A stretch of 64,000 nt of DNA from Streptomyces sp. ATexAB-D23 (GCF_000373645.1 NZ_KB892003.1:192780-256779); one strand, 5' to 3'; positions 1 to 9,951 are shown, counted from the first letter of the stretch. Notes: generated by a model not told the origin, from the sequence alone. A program made the numbers and translations.

Positions 1-7
1 CTCTCCC

Positions 8-586
8 ATGCAGGCCAGTGAACGGCTGGCCATGCGCTCCCTGGCCTACTCCGGGGCCCGATTCCCCCGCGCCGTACTGCGCGACTCCGCACGCGCCCTG
101 GAAACGCACCCCGACATCCTCTTCCTGCCGACCGCGTTCGCGATCGTGGAGCGCTCCGGCAAGGGCGGCGGGTGGACCGTCGGCAGCGGCCTGCACGCCA
201 GCCCCCACGACGCGCGACGGTCCCTGGACTTCTCCCTGACCTGGCTGGGGCCCCGCGAGCGCGGCCTGATCGCGCTCGACGCCCCGGGCGATGCCGACGC
301 GCGCGGCGTCCTCGCGCAGGGGGGCGGCGCCCATGACGCGGAACTGACCGAGCTCGTCCGGACCTCGGACGAACTCCGGGCGGGCCGGCTCAACCAGGTC
401 GAGGCCCACGGCACCACCTTCCGGATCGCCCGGACCCGCCGCCTGGTGCGCTGGGGCCCCGACGGGCCGGAGGGCCCGCGCCCGTCCGACGTCAGCATGA
501 CGACCCCCATCGCCATGCACCCGCGCCTCGACGAGGACGGCGTCGTGCACTTCGACGAGTCCACGCAGGAGGATGCCGCCTCATGA
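8..586 (+). CDS. DUF5954 family protein, possibly missing its N-terminus
   Basis: A 192-residue reading frame at the left edge. The C-terminal part has the features I associate with the actinobacterial DUF5954 family: a TFRIARTRRLVRWGPDGPEG stretch followed by PRPSD near residues 137-160. No function is established for the family. There is no in-frame stop between the window edge and the ATG used here, so the gene may begin further left; the ATG is only the first start visible. It lies tail to tail with the SARP regulator, about 60 bases away, and is probably the last ordinary chromosomal gene before the biosynthetic cluster. The family call is from memory of the motif and is moderately secure. 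Confidence 0.6.
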   Translation: MQASERLAMRSLAYSGARFPRAVLRDSARALETHPDILFLPTAFAIVERSGKGGGWTVGSGLHASPHDARRSLDFSLTWLGPRERGLIALDAPGDADARGVLAQGGGAHDAELTELVRTSDELRAGRLNQVEAHGTTFRIARTRRLVRWGPDGPEGPRPSDVSMTTPIAMHPRLDEDGVVHFDESTQEDAAS

Positions 587-596
587 CCGTATGACC

Positions 597-625
597 GTGG
601 GGAGAGGCGCGGGTGCGCGCCCCAC
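597..625. terminator. Weak hairpin between convergent genes
   Basis: GTGGGG (597-602) pairs with CCCCAC (620-625), and an inner GCGC pair sits inside the loop. It lies between two convergent genes and has no T-run, which is usual for Streptomyces terminators. The structure is imperfect. Confidence 0.35.
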
Positions 626-646
626 CGGGCGACGGCGGCGGACGTG

Positions 647-3538
647 TCAGTTACCCCGGTCGGCCGGGGCGTGGTCCAGGCGGGCCAGCCGGTCGTGGGC
701 GTCCCGTGCGGTCGCGTCGCCGAGCTCGTCCAGAATGACGGCCGCCTCGCGCCAGGCCTCCCGCGCGGCGGCGGGGTTCTCCGTGGCCAGCAGGGTGTCC
801 CCGAGCCTCAGCAGTGTCTCGGCCTCGTGGTAGCGGTCGGCAGTGACACGGAACAGGCCGATGGCCTCCTCGTAACGCCGGACGGCCTCCCCGTGCCGGC
901 CCAACCGGTCGAGGGCGTAGCCGATGCTGTCAAGGGTGGCGGCCCGGCCGTTGTCGTCCGTGCCGGGAGGCTGGTGCGTCAGCGCCTCGGAGCAGCGGGC
1001 GAGGGCCGGCCCGTAGTCGCCGGCGGTGGCGTGCACCCAGCCGATCGCGTTGAGGGTGCGGGCCTCGCCGGACCGGTTGCCGCCCCGCCTGTGCAGCGGC
1101 AGCGCCTCGTCGCCGTAGGCGATCGCCTGGTCCAGGAGCCCCTGGACGTAGCAGACCTCCATGAGGTTGTGCAGGGTCTGCGCCTGGCCGGCCGGGTCGT
1201 CCAGCTCCCGGTGGAAGGCGAGCGCCCGGGTCAGCAGCTCCTCGGCCGAGACCAGGTCGCCGAGGCGGGTGTACGCGCGGGCGAGCAACCGGTGCGTGAC
1301 GGCCCGGCCGGTCAGGTCACCGGTACGATCCGCGGCGGCCAGGGCCAGTTGCTGGACCTCCTTCTGACGCTGCCACAGACCGCGCGGTGCGAGGAAGGTG
1401 GTCAGGGCCCAGGCCAGTTGCCAGGCGTAGGCCTCGAAGCCGGAGTCCATGGCGGCCGCCACCAGACGCGGCAGGACTTCCTGCTCCGCCGTGAACCACG
1501 CGGCGGCCGCCTCGGGATCGGCGGGCGGGGCGGCGGTGGGCTCCGCCAGACGCGCGACCGGCGCGAAGGACTGCCACTGCGGCTGGAGCAGGACGCCCGC
1601 CGGGTGAGCGACGTGCAGACAGTGGTCGAACAGCCGGTGGAGCGCCGCGGCGCGGTCCTTCGCGTACTCCGGGAGGGCGGCGAGTTCGGCGGCGTAGGCC
1701 CGCAGCAGATCGTGAAAGGCGTACCGGCCCGGAGCCTGCTCGGTCAGCAGATGCAGCCGGGTCAGTTCGCGCAGCTTCGGCGCGACGCCGGGCACCGTGG
1801 TGCCGGCCAGCGCGGCAGCCGCCGCCACGGTGAGACCGGGCCCGGGGTGCAGCCCGAGCAGACGGAAGAGACGGGCCGCCTGCTCACTGAGCGCCAGGTA
1901 CGACCACGAGAAGACCTGACGGGCCTCCCCCTCGTCGAGAGCGTCCAGCGGCCCGGAGGCCCCGCACAGCTCGTCCGCGAAAGCCTTCAGGGGGAAGCCG
2001 GGCTGCTCCGAGATCCGGGCCGCGACAATGGCGAGCGCGAGCGGGAGCCCGCCGGTCGCGCGGACGATCGCGTCGGCGGCGTCCGGATCGGTGCCGAGCC
2101 GGTCCACGCCCATCCGGGAGCCCAGCAGGGCGTGCGCCTCGCGCGGGGCAAGCACCCCCAGCACCAGGGGCCGGGCGCCGTTCCTGACCACCAGGCCCGT
2201 GAGGCGGTCCCGGCTGGTCACCACCGCCACACACGAACCAGGACCGGGCAGCAGCGGACGTACCTGCTCGGCGTCGCGGCAGTTGTCCAGGACGATCAGC
2301 AGGCGCCGGGTGGAGATCAGGCTGCGGAAGAGCGCGGCCCGGCCCTTCAGATCGGGCGGAATCCGGTTCTGCGGAACGTGCAGCGCCTCCAGGAACCCGC
2401 GCAGCGCGTCCTCCGGCGGCAGCACGCCGCCGGTGTTGTAACCCCGCAGATCCACGTAGAGCTGACCGTCGGGGAACCGGTCGGCCACCCGGTGCGCCCA
2501 GTGCAGGGCGAGCGAGGTCTTGCCCACCCCCGCCATCCCGGACACGGCCGCGATCATCGGCGTGCCCGGGGGAGCCAAGGCCTGGTCGAGCCACCGGTCG
2601 AGCCGGGTGACGTCCTGGTCGCGCCCCTGGAAGTCCTGGAGCGCCGAAGGAAGCTGACGGGGCTTCAGGCTGCTGGTCGGATCGGGCGGAGGGGTGTGCG
2701 GATCCGGTGGGGCGTCCGGGGCGGTCGCGGCCGGCGTGCCGGTACCGGCGGCGGACGGCTGAGGGCCTCCGCGCGGGCCGGCCAGATGGGGGCGGTGGTG
2801 CAGGATGTCGTCGTGCAGCGCGGTCAGCTCGGGCCGCGGGTCCACTCCCGACTGCTGCCGGAGCGACTGCCGGGCCCGGCGGTAGGCGTCCAGGGCCGCG
2901 GCGACATTGCCCACGCGATACTGCCCGAGCATCAGCTGCGCCCAGGCGCGCTGGCGCAGCGGATGGCGTTCGAGCAGCGGCCCGATACGCCGTACGGCTT
3001 CGGCGGCGGACCCCAGGGCGAGCAGGGTCTCGGCGTGTTCCTCCTCGACGGTGAGCCACAGGTCGGTGATGGGCGCCACGCGTCTGGCGAGCAGCGGGGT
3101 GAGCGGCAGCCCGGACAGCGGCTCCGGGCCGGACACCAGGTCGAGCGCCTTCCTGAACTCGGCCCGCGCGGCGGCCGGGCCGGCCGTTGCCAGAGCCTCA
3201 CGACCGCGCTCCGAAGCGGCTTCGAAGCGGTCCACGTCCCGTTCGAGCGGCCCGACCCTTAACCGGTAGCCACCGGGGGAGTGACCCAGCCGGTCCCCCT
3301 CGTCCGGCCCGAAGGCCCGCCGCAGCCCCCGTACGTACGTGCGCAGATTGGCGTGCGCGGAAGGGGGCGGGTCGTCGTGCCACAGAGCCTCCAGAAGGGT
3401 GGCGTGCGGCACCGTCTGGTTGCTGTGGAGCAGGAGGGCGACGAGCAGCAGCCGGGCCTTCCCCGGACCCGGATCGATGGGCCGCCCCGCAGCGCTCACC
3501 GTGAGCTGTCCGAGGAGTTCGAATTGCACGGGCACCAT
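647..3538 (-). CDS. SARP-family transcriptional activator, AfsR type (BTAD, NB-ARC, TPR)
   Basis: A protein of about 963 residues that probably activates the neighbouring cluster. Order: OmpR-type winged helix (about 1-95, starting FELLGQLTVSAAGRP), bacterial transcriptional activation domain (100-245), a low-complexity linker, an NB-ARC ATPase with Walker A GMAGVGKTS near residue 336 and LLIVLDNC as Walker B, then TPR-like helices over the last 300 residues. This long form matches AfsR rather than the short ActII-ORF4 type. The start was placed at the ATG just before VPVQFELLG. An ATG 44 codons upstream is possible, but those residues do not resemble the family. Family knowledge: SARPs bind direct repeats with 11-bp periodicity, and exactly such repeats lie in the adjacent divergent promoter. 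Confidence 0.9.
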   Translation of the reverse strand: MVPVQFELLGQLTVSAAGRPIDPGPGKARLLLVALLLHSNQTVPHATLLEALWHDDPPPSAHANLRTYVRGLRRAFGPDEGDRLGHSPGGYRLRVGPLERDVDRFEAASERGREALATAGPAAARAEFRKALDLVSGPEPLSGLPLTPLLARRVAPITDLWLTVEEEHAETLLALGSAAEAVRRIGPLLERHPLRQRAWAQLMLGQYRVGNVAAALDAYRRARQSLRQQSGVDPRPELTALHDDILHHRPHLAGPRGGPQPSAAGTGTPAATAPDAPPDPHTPPPDPTSSLKPRQLPSALQDFQGRDQDVTRLDRWLDQALAPPGTPMIAAVSGMAGVGKTSLALHWAHRVADRFPDGQLYVDLRGYNTGGVLPPEDALRGFLEALHVPQNRIPPDLKGRAALFRSLISTRRLLIVLDNCRDAEQVRPLLPGPGSCVAVVTSRDRLTGLVVRNGARPLVLGVLAPREAHALLGSRMGVDRLGTDPDAADAIVRATGGLPLALAIVAARISEQPGFPLKAFADELCGASGPLDALDEGEARQVFSWSYLALSEQAARLFRLLGLHPGPGLTVAAAAALAGTTVPGVAPKLRELTRLHLLTEQAPGRYAFHDLLRAYAAELAALPEYAKDRAAALHRLFDHCLHVAHPAGVLLQPQWQSFAPVARLAEPTAAPPADPEAAAAWFTAEQEVLPRLVAAAMDSGFEAYAWQLAWALTTFLAPRGLWQRQKEVQQLALAAADRTGDLTGRAVTHRLLARAYTRLGDLVSAEELLTRALAFHRELDDPAGQAQTLHNLMEVCYVQGLLDQAIAYGDEALPLHRRGGNRSGEARTLNAIGWVHATAGDYGPALARCSEALTHQPPGTDDNGRAATLDSIGYALDRLGRHGEAVRRYEEAIGLFRVTADRYHEAETLLRLGDTLLATENPAAAREAWREAAVILDELGDATARDAHDRLARLDHAPADRGN

Positions 3539-3916
3539 CCGGGGCGAGACTCGTGTGCTGCCCACCGCCCGTGACACGGACAGGCGGGCAGGGCGGAACA
3601 CGGCGTTGCTGAGACCGAGTCTCGGCAAGGCCGGAAAACACCTCTGAAAGTGCGCGTGATCATAGTGCACCGAGAGCGGATCTGTCTGCGGTCCCGTCCT
3701 GCGGAAAGAGAACCGGCCGCGCCGCGGAGCGGCCTCGGCCGCGCGGCCCCAGCGACCGGTCGCGCGACGGGGCTCCAGGCATGGCCGATGGGCTCAACAC
3801 CCTTGCCAGCAGGGCGAATACGTGAATGTACGCGCTATGTACGGCATGTGTACGCCGTCGCGGAACGACCCTCGTATCTTCTCTGCGCAACGGTCCCGAA
3901 CTCCTGGGAGGCAGTT
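3539..3916. promoter_or_regulatory. Divergent intergenic region with 11-bp-spaced TGTACG repeats (candidate SARP boxes)
   Basis: This 378-base region separates the SARP and StrR-like genes. TGTACG occurs at 3827-3832, 3838-3843 and 3849-3854, so the period is exactly 11 bp, one helical turn. The base before each copy is A, A and G. A plausible -10 hexamer TATCTT lies at 3875-3880. A fourth slot in register (3860-3865) is degenerate and ends nine bases before that -10. Direct repeats at 11-bp intervals near the -35 region are the known binding geometry of SARP regulators. The likely target is the StrR-like gene, activated by the SARP encoded opposite. I saw no matching array in the promoters of the other cluster genes. 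Confidence 0.65.
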
Positions 3917-4909
3917 GTGCTCACGACGTCCCGAACCAGCCGCGGCGAACCCGCTGAGCGGACACCCGCAGGCCGGCCGGCAGGGGCCGGCGAGAGCCGG
4001 GTCTGGCTGGATGTCGCCGCTCTGCGCGGTGGCCTGTCGCCCAGGGTCAACGGGGTGAACACCGCCTACGTCCGGCAGCTCGCCGAACTGGCACAGGAAC
4101 TGCCTCCCATCGTCGTGCACCGGGACACCCTGCGGGTGGTGGACGGGACGCACCGGCTGGAGGCCGCCCGCGCGCGGGGCGACCAACGGGTCCGCGTCGT
4201 CTTCTTCGACGGGACGGACAGCGAGGCGTTCGTCGCGGCCGTCCGGATGAACAGCGCGCACGGCAGGCCGCTCGCCCCCGCCGACCGGACGGCCGCCGTC
4301 GAAAGAATCCTCGCCTCGGAGCCCGAGCGCTCGGACCGGTGGATCGCCACGGTCTGCGGAGTGGCGCCGAGGACCGTCGCGGCGCTGCGCCGCCGTTCAA
4401 CCGCTGACGGGGCGCGGTTGAACACCCGGATCGGCAAGGACGGGAGACGGCGCCCGGTCTCCGCCGCGGAGGGCCGCAGGACGGCGGCGGCCATCCTGTC
4501 GGGCAGCCCGGCGACCAGCCTGCGCGAGGTCGCCCGGCGTGCGGACATCTCGGTCGGCACCGCCCTGGACGTCCGCCGCTCACTGGCCGCGGGCAAGGAG
4601 GAGAAGACCCTCGCGCACCGTACGGCCCCTGCCCCCGCCGTGACCGTGCGCGCCACCCTGCCGGCCGGGGAGCCGGACGGAACCAGCGCCCGCAAACGGC
4701 TCGAAGCCCTCCAGCGGGACCCGTCGCTCCAGTACACCGAACGAGGCCGCGCCCTGCTCCAGCTGGTCTCCGCGACGCTCGGCTTCCTCGACCAGGCGGG
4801 GGAGGTGGCCGACACGGCACCGGCCCACTGCCGGGAGGCCCTGCGGACCGTGGTGCTGGCGTGTGCCGACGGATGGAGGGGACTGGGTGAGCAGCTCGAC
4901 GCGCGGTGA
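3917..4909 (+). CDS. StrR-like ParB/sulfiredoxin-fold transcriptional regulator
   Basis: About 330 residues. The N-terminal part (30-120) is a ParB-like nuclease-fold domain with VVDGTHRLEAA at 74-84. The middle has two short helix-turn-helix-like segments (VAPRTVAALRR and ISVGTALDVRR), and the C-terminus is helical. This is the layout of StrR and NovG, pathway activators for aminoglycoside and aminocoumarin clusters. The start is GTG at 3917 because GGGAGG lies five bases upstream; longer in-frame extensions run through the promoter. It probably sits below the SARP in the regulatory chain, since the SARP-type repeats are directly upstream. StrR consensus sites with N11 spacing were not found clearly in this cluster. 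Confidence 0.82.
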   Translation: MLTTSRTSRGEPAERTPAGRPAGAGESRVWLDVAALRGGLSPRVNGVNTAYVRQLAELAQELPPIVVHRDTLRVVDGTHRLEAARARGDQRVRVVFFDGTDSEAFVAAVRMNSAHGRPLAPADRTAAVERILASEPERSDRWIATVCGVAPRTVAALRRRSTADGARLNTRIGKDGRRRPVSAAEGRRTAAAILSGSPATSLREVARRADISVGTALDVRRSLAAGKEEKTLAHRTAPAPAVTVRATLPAGEPDGTSARKRLEALQRDPSLQYTERGRALLQLVSATLGFLDQAGEVADTAPAHCREALRTVVLACADGWRGLGEQLDAR

Positions 4910-5165
4910 GGCCCCGTGCGCCGCCGTGCGGGCACCCGGCCGGAACGGTCCGGAATCTGAGACGGATCGGCGGCGAGTCGTCTGTCCGCCACGTCCGGTG
5001 TTCGCCGCTGCCGCGCATGGATCAAGGATCACGCCATGGCCATCATCGCTGTGTGGAACGGGACTGAAGGGGTGTGAGCAGTGCGGATGAGATCGCGCAT
5101 CAACGGTTGGTGGTAGGAGCCTGCGGCCCCACGGGGGACGCGGCACGGTCGTGGACGGAGTTGCG

Positions 5166-6431
5166 GTGACGGTGACGGCGCAGCGGAACGAGGGCCGAAA
5201 GAGCCACGATTTCCGCCTGTTCGTGCTGGGGCAGTGCGCCACCGCGCTGGGCTCCTCCTTCACCGCGTTCGCCCTGCCCCTGCTCCTCTACAGGCAGACC
5301 GGATCGCCGGCCGTCATGGGCGCCGGCTTCGCCGTGGGGTTCCTTCCCTACCTTCTGTTCGGACTGCTGGTCGGGGCGCTCGCCGACCGGTACGAACGCC
5401 GCCGTCTGATGGCGTTCGCCAATGTGTGCTCCTGCCTGGTGCTGCTGGCAGCGCCGGTGATGACGCTGTTCGGTCCGGTACCGGTCGGTGTCTACCTCGC
5501 CATGGGCTTCCTGCTCACCACGTTCCGGATCGTCACCGGCACCGGCACCGTCACGGTCGTCGCCACCCTCGCGGGCAAGGACGACCTGGTCCGCGCCAAC
5601 GGCCGTCTCCAGGCCGGGACATCGGCCATGGACATGCTGGGGCCGGTCATCGCCGGCACCGCCGTGGCGGTGGTGCCCGCCGTGGACCTGCTGCTGGTCG
5701 ACGCGACCGCGTTCATCCTGTCGGCCGTGACCCTGCTGCTGATCCGGACGCCGCTCACCCCCGACCGGGAACAGCCCGGCCAGGCGGCCGGAGACCTGCG
5801 CGGCCGGATGCGTGAACTCGGCGGAGAGATCGGCGAAGGACTGCGCTTCGTCCTGGGCCACCGGGTGCTCCGCTCCGTCTCGGCGCTGATGGTGCTGGTG
5901 AACTTCGTCTACGCCGGAGCCCCCAGCCAGCTCGTGGTGCTCGCCAAGACCCACCTCGACGCCGGAGACCGGCAACTCGCCTGGCTCTACGCGGCGGGCA
6001 GCGCGGGCATCGTCGTGATGTCCCTGTGCGCCGCCCGCATCAGTGAACGCGCCAGGTTCCCCGTGCTCACCCTCGGCTCCCTCTCGGTGGTCGGCCTGTG
6101 CACGGCGGCACTCGGCCTGGTACCGCACTACACCGCGGCGCTGTTCGCCTGGGCGGGCGTCGCCGCGTTCAGCGCGCTGTTCAACATCAACGCGCTGTCA
6201 CTGCGTCAGCGCATCGTCCCCGACCGGCTCCTCGGCCGGGTCACCACCACCTCGATGGTCCTCGCCTGGTGCGCGGTGCCGCTCGGCGGCATGGCGGGTG
6301 GCCTGGTCGTCGAAGGCCCCGCCGGAGTCGGCGCGTTCTACACCGGCATGGGGGTCCTCCTGGTGCTGCTCGCGCTGGGATTCGTTTTCTCGCCGCTCGG
6401 CTCGGTGAAGAAGGTGTCCGAGATTGTCTGA
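5166..6431 (+). CDS. MFS transporter, probable export of the product or an intermediate
   Basis: About 421 residues with some ten to twelve hydrophobic segments. The loop after the second helix carries the MFS signature (GALADRYERRR), and the whole resembles the MFS_3/enterobactin-exporter-like group. The start is given as GTG 5166, which has GGAG five bases upstream; GTG 5151 in the same frame is possible. Its stop lies only 16 bases before the NRPS ATG, so the two are probably co-transcribed. The neighbourhood suggests efflux of the cluster's product and thus a share in self-protection. Substrate cannot be read from the sequence. Confidence 0.85.
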   Translation: MTVTAQRNEGRKSHDFRLFVLGQCATALGSSFTAFALPLLLYRQTGSPAVMGAGFAVGFLPYLLFGLLVGALADRYERRRLMAFANVCSCLVLLAAPVMTLFGPVPVGVYLAMGFLLTTFRIVTGTGTVTVVATLAGKDDLVRANGRLQAGTSAMDMLGPVIAGTAVAVVPAVDLLLVDATAFILSAVTLLLIRTPLTPDREQPGQAAGDLRGRMRELGGEIGEGLRFVLGHRVLRSVSALMVLVNFVYAGAPSQLVVLAKTHLDAGDRQLAWLYAAGSAGIVVMSLCAARISERARFPVLTLGSLSVVGLCTAALGLVPHYTAALFAWAGVAAFSALFNINALSLRQRIVPDRLLGRVTTTSMVLAWCAVPLGGMAGGLVVEGPAGVGAFYTGMGVLLVLLALGFVFSPLGSVKKVSEIV

Positions 6432-6447
6432 AGGAGTGACCACGTCA

Positions 6448-9400
6448 ATGGAGCGCGGAGCGGCTGTGCAGGCGGACGTGGAGCCGCTTGTCGATACGGC
6501 GGAAGGGCTGCTGGGCGTCCCCGCGGCGCAGTGGGAGGGCCGCGGCTTCGCGGCGCTCGGCGGCAGCTCACTGGACGCGGTCCGGCTCGCCCGCGCCCTG
6601 CGCCGCGAACACCGCACCCGCGTCACCGCTCCCGCCCTGCTGAGGGCGGACGATCTCGCCGAGACCCTGCGCACCCTGGCCGGTTCCCCGCGGACGGACG
6701 AGCCGGCCGCCGGGACCGGCGCCGCGCCCCCGGCCGGCCGCGCGGACGCCCCGGTGCCGCTCAGCTGGCAGCAACGCGTCGTCTGGTACCAGTCGGTCCT
6801 GGACCCGGACTCACCCCGCTACCACTTCCACGCCGTGTTCCGCTTCACCCAGGCACCCGCCCCCCACCAGCTGGAAGCCGTACTGGGCTCCCTGCTCGAC
6901 CGGCACCCGGCGCTGCGCACCCGGGTGGACGGCGTGGACGGGGTGCCGGTGCAGCGCGTCGGGGCCCGGGAAACGCCCAGGGTCCGGGTCGTGGACACCG
7001 AGCGGCAGTCCCTGCCGGGCCCCGAGTGCCTGCTGCTGGCCGACGCGAACCGGCCGTTCGACCTCGCGGAGGACCTGCCGCTGCGCTGGACCCTGATCCG
7101 CCGGCCGGACGGCGGCGGCATCCTGGTCCACACCGAGCACCACCTGGTCCACGACGGGGAGTCCTTCAACCTCATCCTGGCCGGGCTGGACGGCTCCGCA
7201 CCGGCCGGCACGGACGACGGCTACCTGGACTACGCCGCCCGGCAGATCGCGCCCTCGGCCAAGGACGTGGCCGCCGCCGCCGACAACTTCACCCACGACT
7301 TCCCCGAGCTGTTCGCCGCCCCCGACGCGGCCGTGCCGGCGCCCGGCGGGGACACCGGCCTGCGGCTGCCCCTGCCGCAGCGGGTGACCGAGGCCGTCCG
7401 CACCCGGGCCCGGGAACGCGGCCTGACCCTCTTCACCGTGCTCTTCGGCGCCTACGCGCAGGCGTTGGGCGAGGCCACCGGGAACCGTTCGCTGGTGCTC
7501 GGCACCGCCGTCGCCAACCGCCCGGAGAACCTGGCGGACACGGTCGGCATGTTCGTCGCCACCGCGCTCGTCCCCCTCGACCTCGGGGCCCGCGCCGACC
7601 GGGAGGGCGCCTACGACCACGTCGACGCGCAGTTGCGCCGCGCCGTCGAATCGGTCACCGATCTGACCGAACTGGTCGAGGAACTGCGCAGGCGCGGAGT
7701 GCGGGGAGCCTCCCACCCCGGAGCCGCCTTCAGCATGTACGAGCAGTCGGCACGGACCGTACGGCTGGGCGGCCGGACGGCGGACGTCGAGGCCGGGATC
7801 TTCAGCGGCGCGGCGAAGTTCCCCGTCAACGCCATCGCCGTGGTCCACCCCGGGGCCGAGGGCCGCGTCGAGCTGCTGCTGGAGGGCCAGGCGCACATCG
7901 TCGACGAGGACGGGCTGTGGCGGCTGTGGACGCTGTTCGTCCGGGAACTCTGCGATTTCGCGGGGCTCCCGGAGCCCGCGGCGGACCTGGGGGAGCCGAC
8001 CCGCTCCGTCCCCGAACTCATCCGTGAGACCGCCACGTCGCACGGCGGCCTGCCGGCCCTGACCGACCGCGACGAGAGCTTCGACTACGCCGACCTGGCC
8101 CGGCTCGGCGACGAGGCGCGCGCCGCGGGACTCGCCGGGGAGGTCGTCGGCCTGCTGAGCGGGGTCCGGGCACGGTACTGGGCCTACGCCGCGGCGCTGA
8201 TGGACGCCGGAGCGGCCTATCTGCCCCTGGACACCGCCCAGCCCGTCGAACGCCTGGTCTCCATGCTCCGCCAGACCGGCTGTGTCCGGGTGGTCGATCT
8301 CACCGGGCCCGAGCACCCCACCCTCGCGGCGGAGCTGAGCCGGGCGGCCCCGGACACCGCGGTCACCGACTGGCAGGGGCTGCTGACCGCGCCACGGACC
8401 GCCCCCGCCGCGCCCGTGACATGGCCGGAGCCGCCCGCGTACGTGCTGTTCACCTCCGGCAGCACGGGACAGCCCAAGGGCGTGGCGGTCGGACACCGCT
8501 CGCTCACCGCGGTCTGCGAGTGGAGCGTCGGGCAGTTCCGGCTCACCCGGGGCACCGTCGTCAGCCAGCAGATGAGCGTCGGATTCGACTACTCCGGGCT
8601 CGAAGTGTGGCCCGCGCTCACCGTCGGCGGAGACGTCCGGGTGGTGCCCACCGACGTACGGCTGGACGCGGAGGACTTCGTCGCCTGGCTGAACCGCCAG
8701 CGGGTCGAGGTCGCCTGCGCGCCGACCCCGGTCGCCGAACTGCTCCTGGAGGCCGACTGGCCCGCCGGGACCGTCCTGAGGACGCTGCTGCCCGGCGGCG
8801 ACCGGCTGCACCCGCTGCCCCGCAGGGTGCCGTTCGACGTGGTGAACCTGTACGGGCCCACCGAGTGCACCATCGTGGCCACGGGCATCCGGGTCGACCA
8901 GGACAGTGCGGAACTGCCCCCCATCGGCCGGGCCCTGGACTGCGGCCGCCACCGGGTCGTCGACGCGTCCGGCCGCCCCGTCGGGCCCGGGACGGCCGGA
9001 GAGCTGTGGCTCGGCGGCGGCAACCTCGCCCTCGGCTACTGGGGCCGCCCCGAGGCGACCGCCCAGCGCTTCGTGCCCGACCCGTGGAGCCCCGGGGGCG
9101 ACCTCGTCTACCGGACCGGCGACATCGTCAAGGAGGACCCCGACGGCGTACTCCACTACATCGGCCGCGCCGACCGGCAGATCAAGGTCTCCGGCGCGCG
9201 GGTGGAACTCGGCGAGGTGGAGGCGGCGGCCATGCGGCGGCCCGGCGTGAAGTCGGCCGTCGCGGCGACGGTCCGGCGCACGGACGCGGGCACGGCCCTG
9301 GAGCTGTACGCCGTACCGGAACGGGGCGCCGACCACGCCGCGCTGGCGGCCGGCATCCGCGACGCGCTGCCCTCCTACATCCGCCACACCCGGGTGGTCC

Positions 9401-9951
9401 TTGTGGACCGCCTCCCTCTCAACGCCAACGGAAAGGTCGACCTGGCCATGCTCACCGCCACGGGCGGCTCCGACGACGCCGTCGAAACCCCCGACGCCCG
9501 TCCGCTGCTCGACGCGGCGCGCGCCTTCCTCCTGGACGAGGACCTGGACAAGAGCTGGTTCGAGCTGGGCGGTTCCTCCCTGGACGCCGCCCAGCTGGTC
9601 AGCCGGCTCCGTAGCAGGGGACTGGCGGAGATCGAGCTGCGGGACCTCCTGCTGACGTCCTCGGTCGAGGAGTACCTCACCAGCAGGGCCGGCACGGCGA
9701 CCCCGCCCCCGGCGGAGGGGGTCACCACCCCCACACCCGCCCCGGCCCCTCTGCCGGCCCCGGCGCCCGCTCACGCCCCCGCCCCGGCGGCCGTCCCGCC
9801 CCCAGCGGCCCCCGCCCCGGTCCGGGCGGTGCGGGCACCCGCCGCGACCACCGCCGCGTCCGTGCTGTGGCCCGCGCTCGAAGCCCTGGAACCGCATGAG
9901 CAGCTCGACCTCGCGCAGCGGCTCATCGCCGAGGCGAGAGCCCGGCTCTGA
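6448..9951 (+). CDS. Nonribosomal peptide synthetase, PCP-C-A-PCP
   Basis: About 1167 residues. Order: N-terminal carrier protein (LGGSSLD, serine near 41); condensation domain (about 95-510) with an intact HHLVHDG active site at 231-237; adenylation domain (about 540-1010) with core motif LFTSGSTGQPKG near 667, NLYGPTE, YRTGD and NGK; second carrier (LGGSSLD, serine near 1044). It ends in a long Pro/Ala linker and a helical tail (LEPHEQLDLAQRLIAEARARL region) that looks like a docking segment. Aligned by eye to GrsA, the specificity residues read D-Y-L-C-L-G-L-I-V, which I cannot assign to an amino acid. No thioesterase. Having a carrier before the condensation domain means an acyl or aminoacyl group loaded in trans is the probable donor. 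ATG 6448 was chosen; TTG 6424 is an alternative. Confidence 0.93.
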   Translation: MERGAAVQADVEPLVDTAEGLLGVPAAQWEGRGFAALGGSSLDAVRLARALRREHRTRVTAPALLRADDLAETLRTLAGSPRTDEPAAGTGAAPPAGRADAPVPLSWQQRVVWYQSVLDPDSPRYHFHAVFRFTQAPAPHQLEAVLGSLLDRHPALRTRVDGVDGVPVQRVGARETPRVRVVDTERQSLPGPECLLLADANRPFDLAEDLPLRWTLIRRPDGGGILVHTEHHLVHDGESFNLILAGLDGSAPAGTDDGYLDYAARQIAPSAKDVAAAADNFTHDFPELFAAPDAAVPAPGGDTGLRLPLPQRVTEAVRTRARERGLTLFTVLFGAYAQALGEATGNRSLVLGTAVANRPENLADTVGMFVATALVPLDLGARADREGAYDHVDAQLRRAVESVTDLTELVEELRRRGVRGASHPGAAFSMYEQSARTVRLGGRTADVEAGIFSGAAKFPVNAIAVVHPGAEGRVELLLEGQAHIVDEDGLWRLWTLFVRELCDFAGLPEPAADLGEPTRSVPELIRETATSHGGLPALTDRDESFDYADLARLGDEARAAGLAGEVVGLLSGVRARYWAYAAALMDAGAAYLPLDTAQPVERLVSMLRQTGCVRVVDLTGPEHPTLAAELSRAAPDTAVTDWQGLLTAPRTAPAAPVTWPEPPAYVLFTSGSTGQPKGVAVGHRSLTAVCEWSVGQFRLTRGTVVSQQMSVGFDYSGLEVWPALTVGGDVRVVPTDVRLDAEDFVAWLNRQRVEVACAPTPVAELLLEADWPAGTVLRTLLPGGDRLHPLPRRVPFDVVNLYGPTECTIVATGIRVDQDSAELPPIGRALDCGRHRVVDASGRPVGPGTAGELWLGGGNLALGYWGRPEATAQRFVPDPWSPGGDLVYRTGDIVKEDPDGVLHYIGRADRQIKVSGARVELGEVEAAAMRRPGVKSAVAATVRRTDAGTALELYAVPERGADHAALAAGIRDALPSYIRHTRVVLVDRLPLNANGKVDLAMLTATGGSDDAVETPDARPLLDAARAFLLDEDLDKSWFELGGSSLDAAQLVSRLRSRGLAEIELRDLLLTSSVEEYLTSRAGTATPPPAEGVTTPTPAPAPLPAPAPAHAPAPAAVPPPAAPAPVRAVRAPAATTAASVLWPALEALEPHEQLDLAQRLIAEARARL

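Noticed and set aside
644..3262. An 872-codon open frame on the strand opposite the SARP gene
   Set aside because: High-GC codon bias leaves long antisense frames open. The translation is low-complexity and matches no family, while the minus-strand frame has clear SARP, NB-ARC and TPR motifs.
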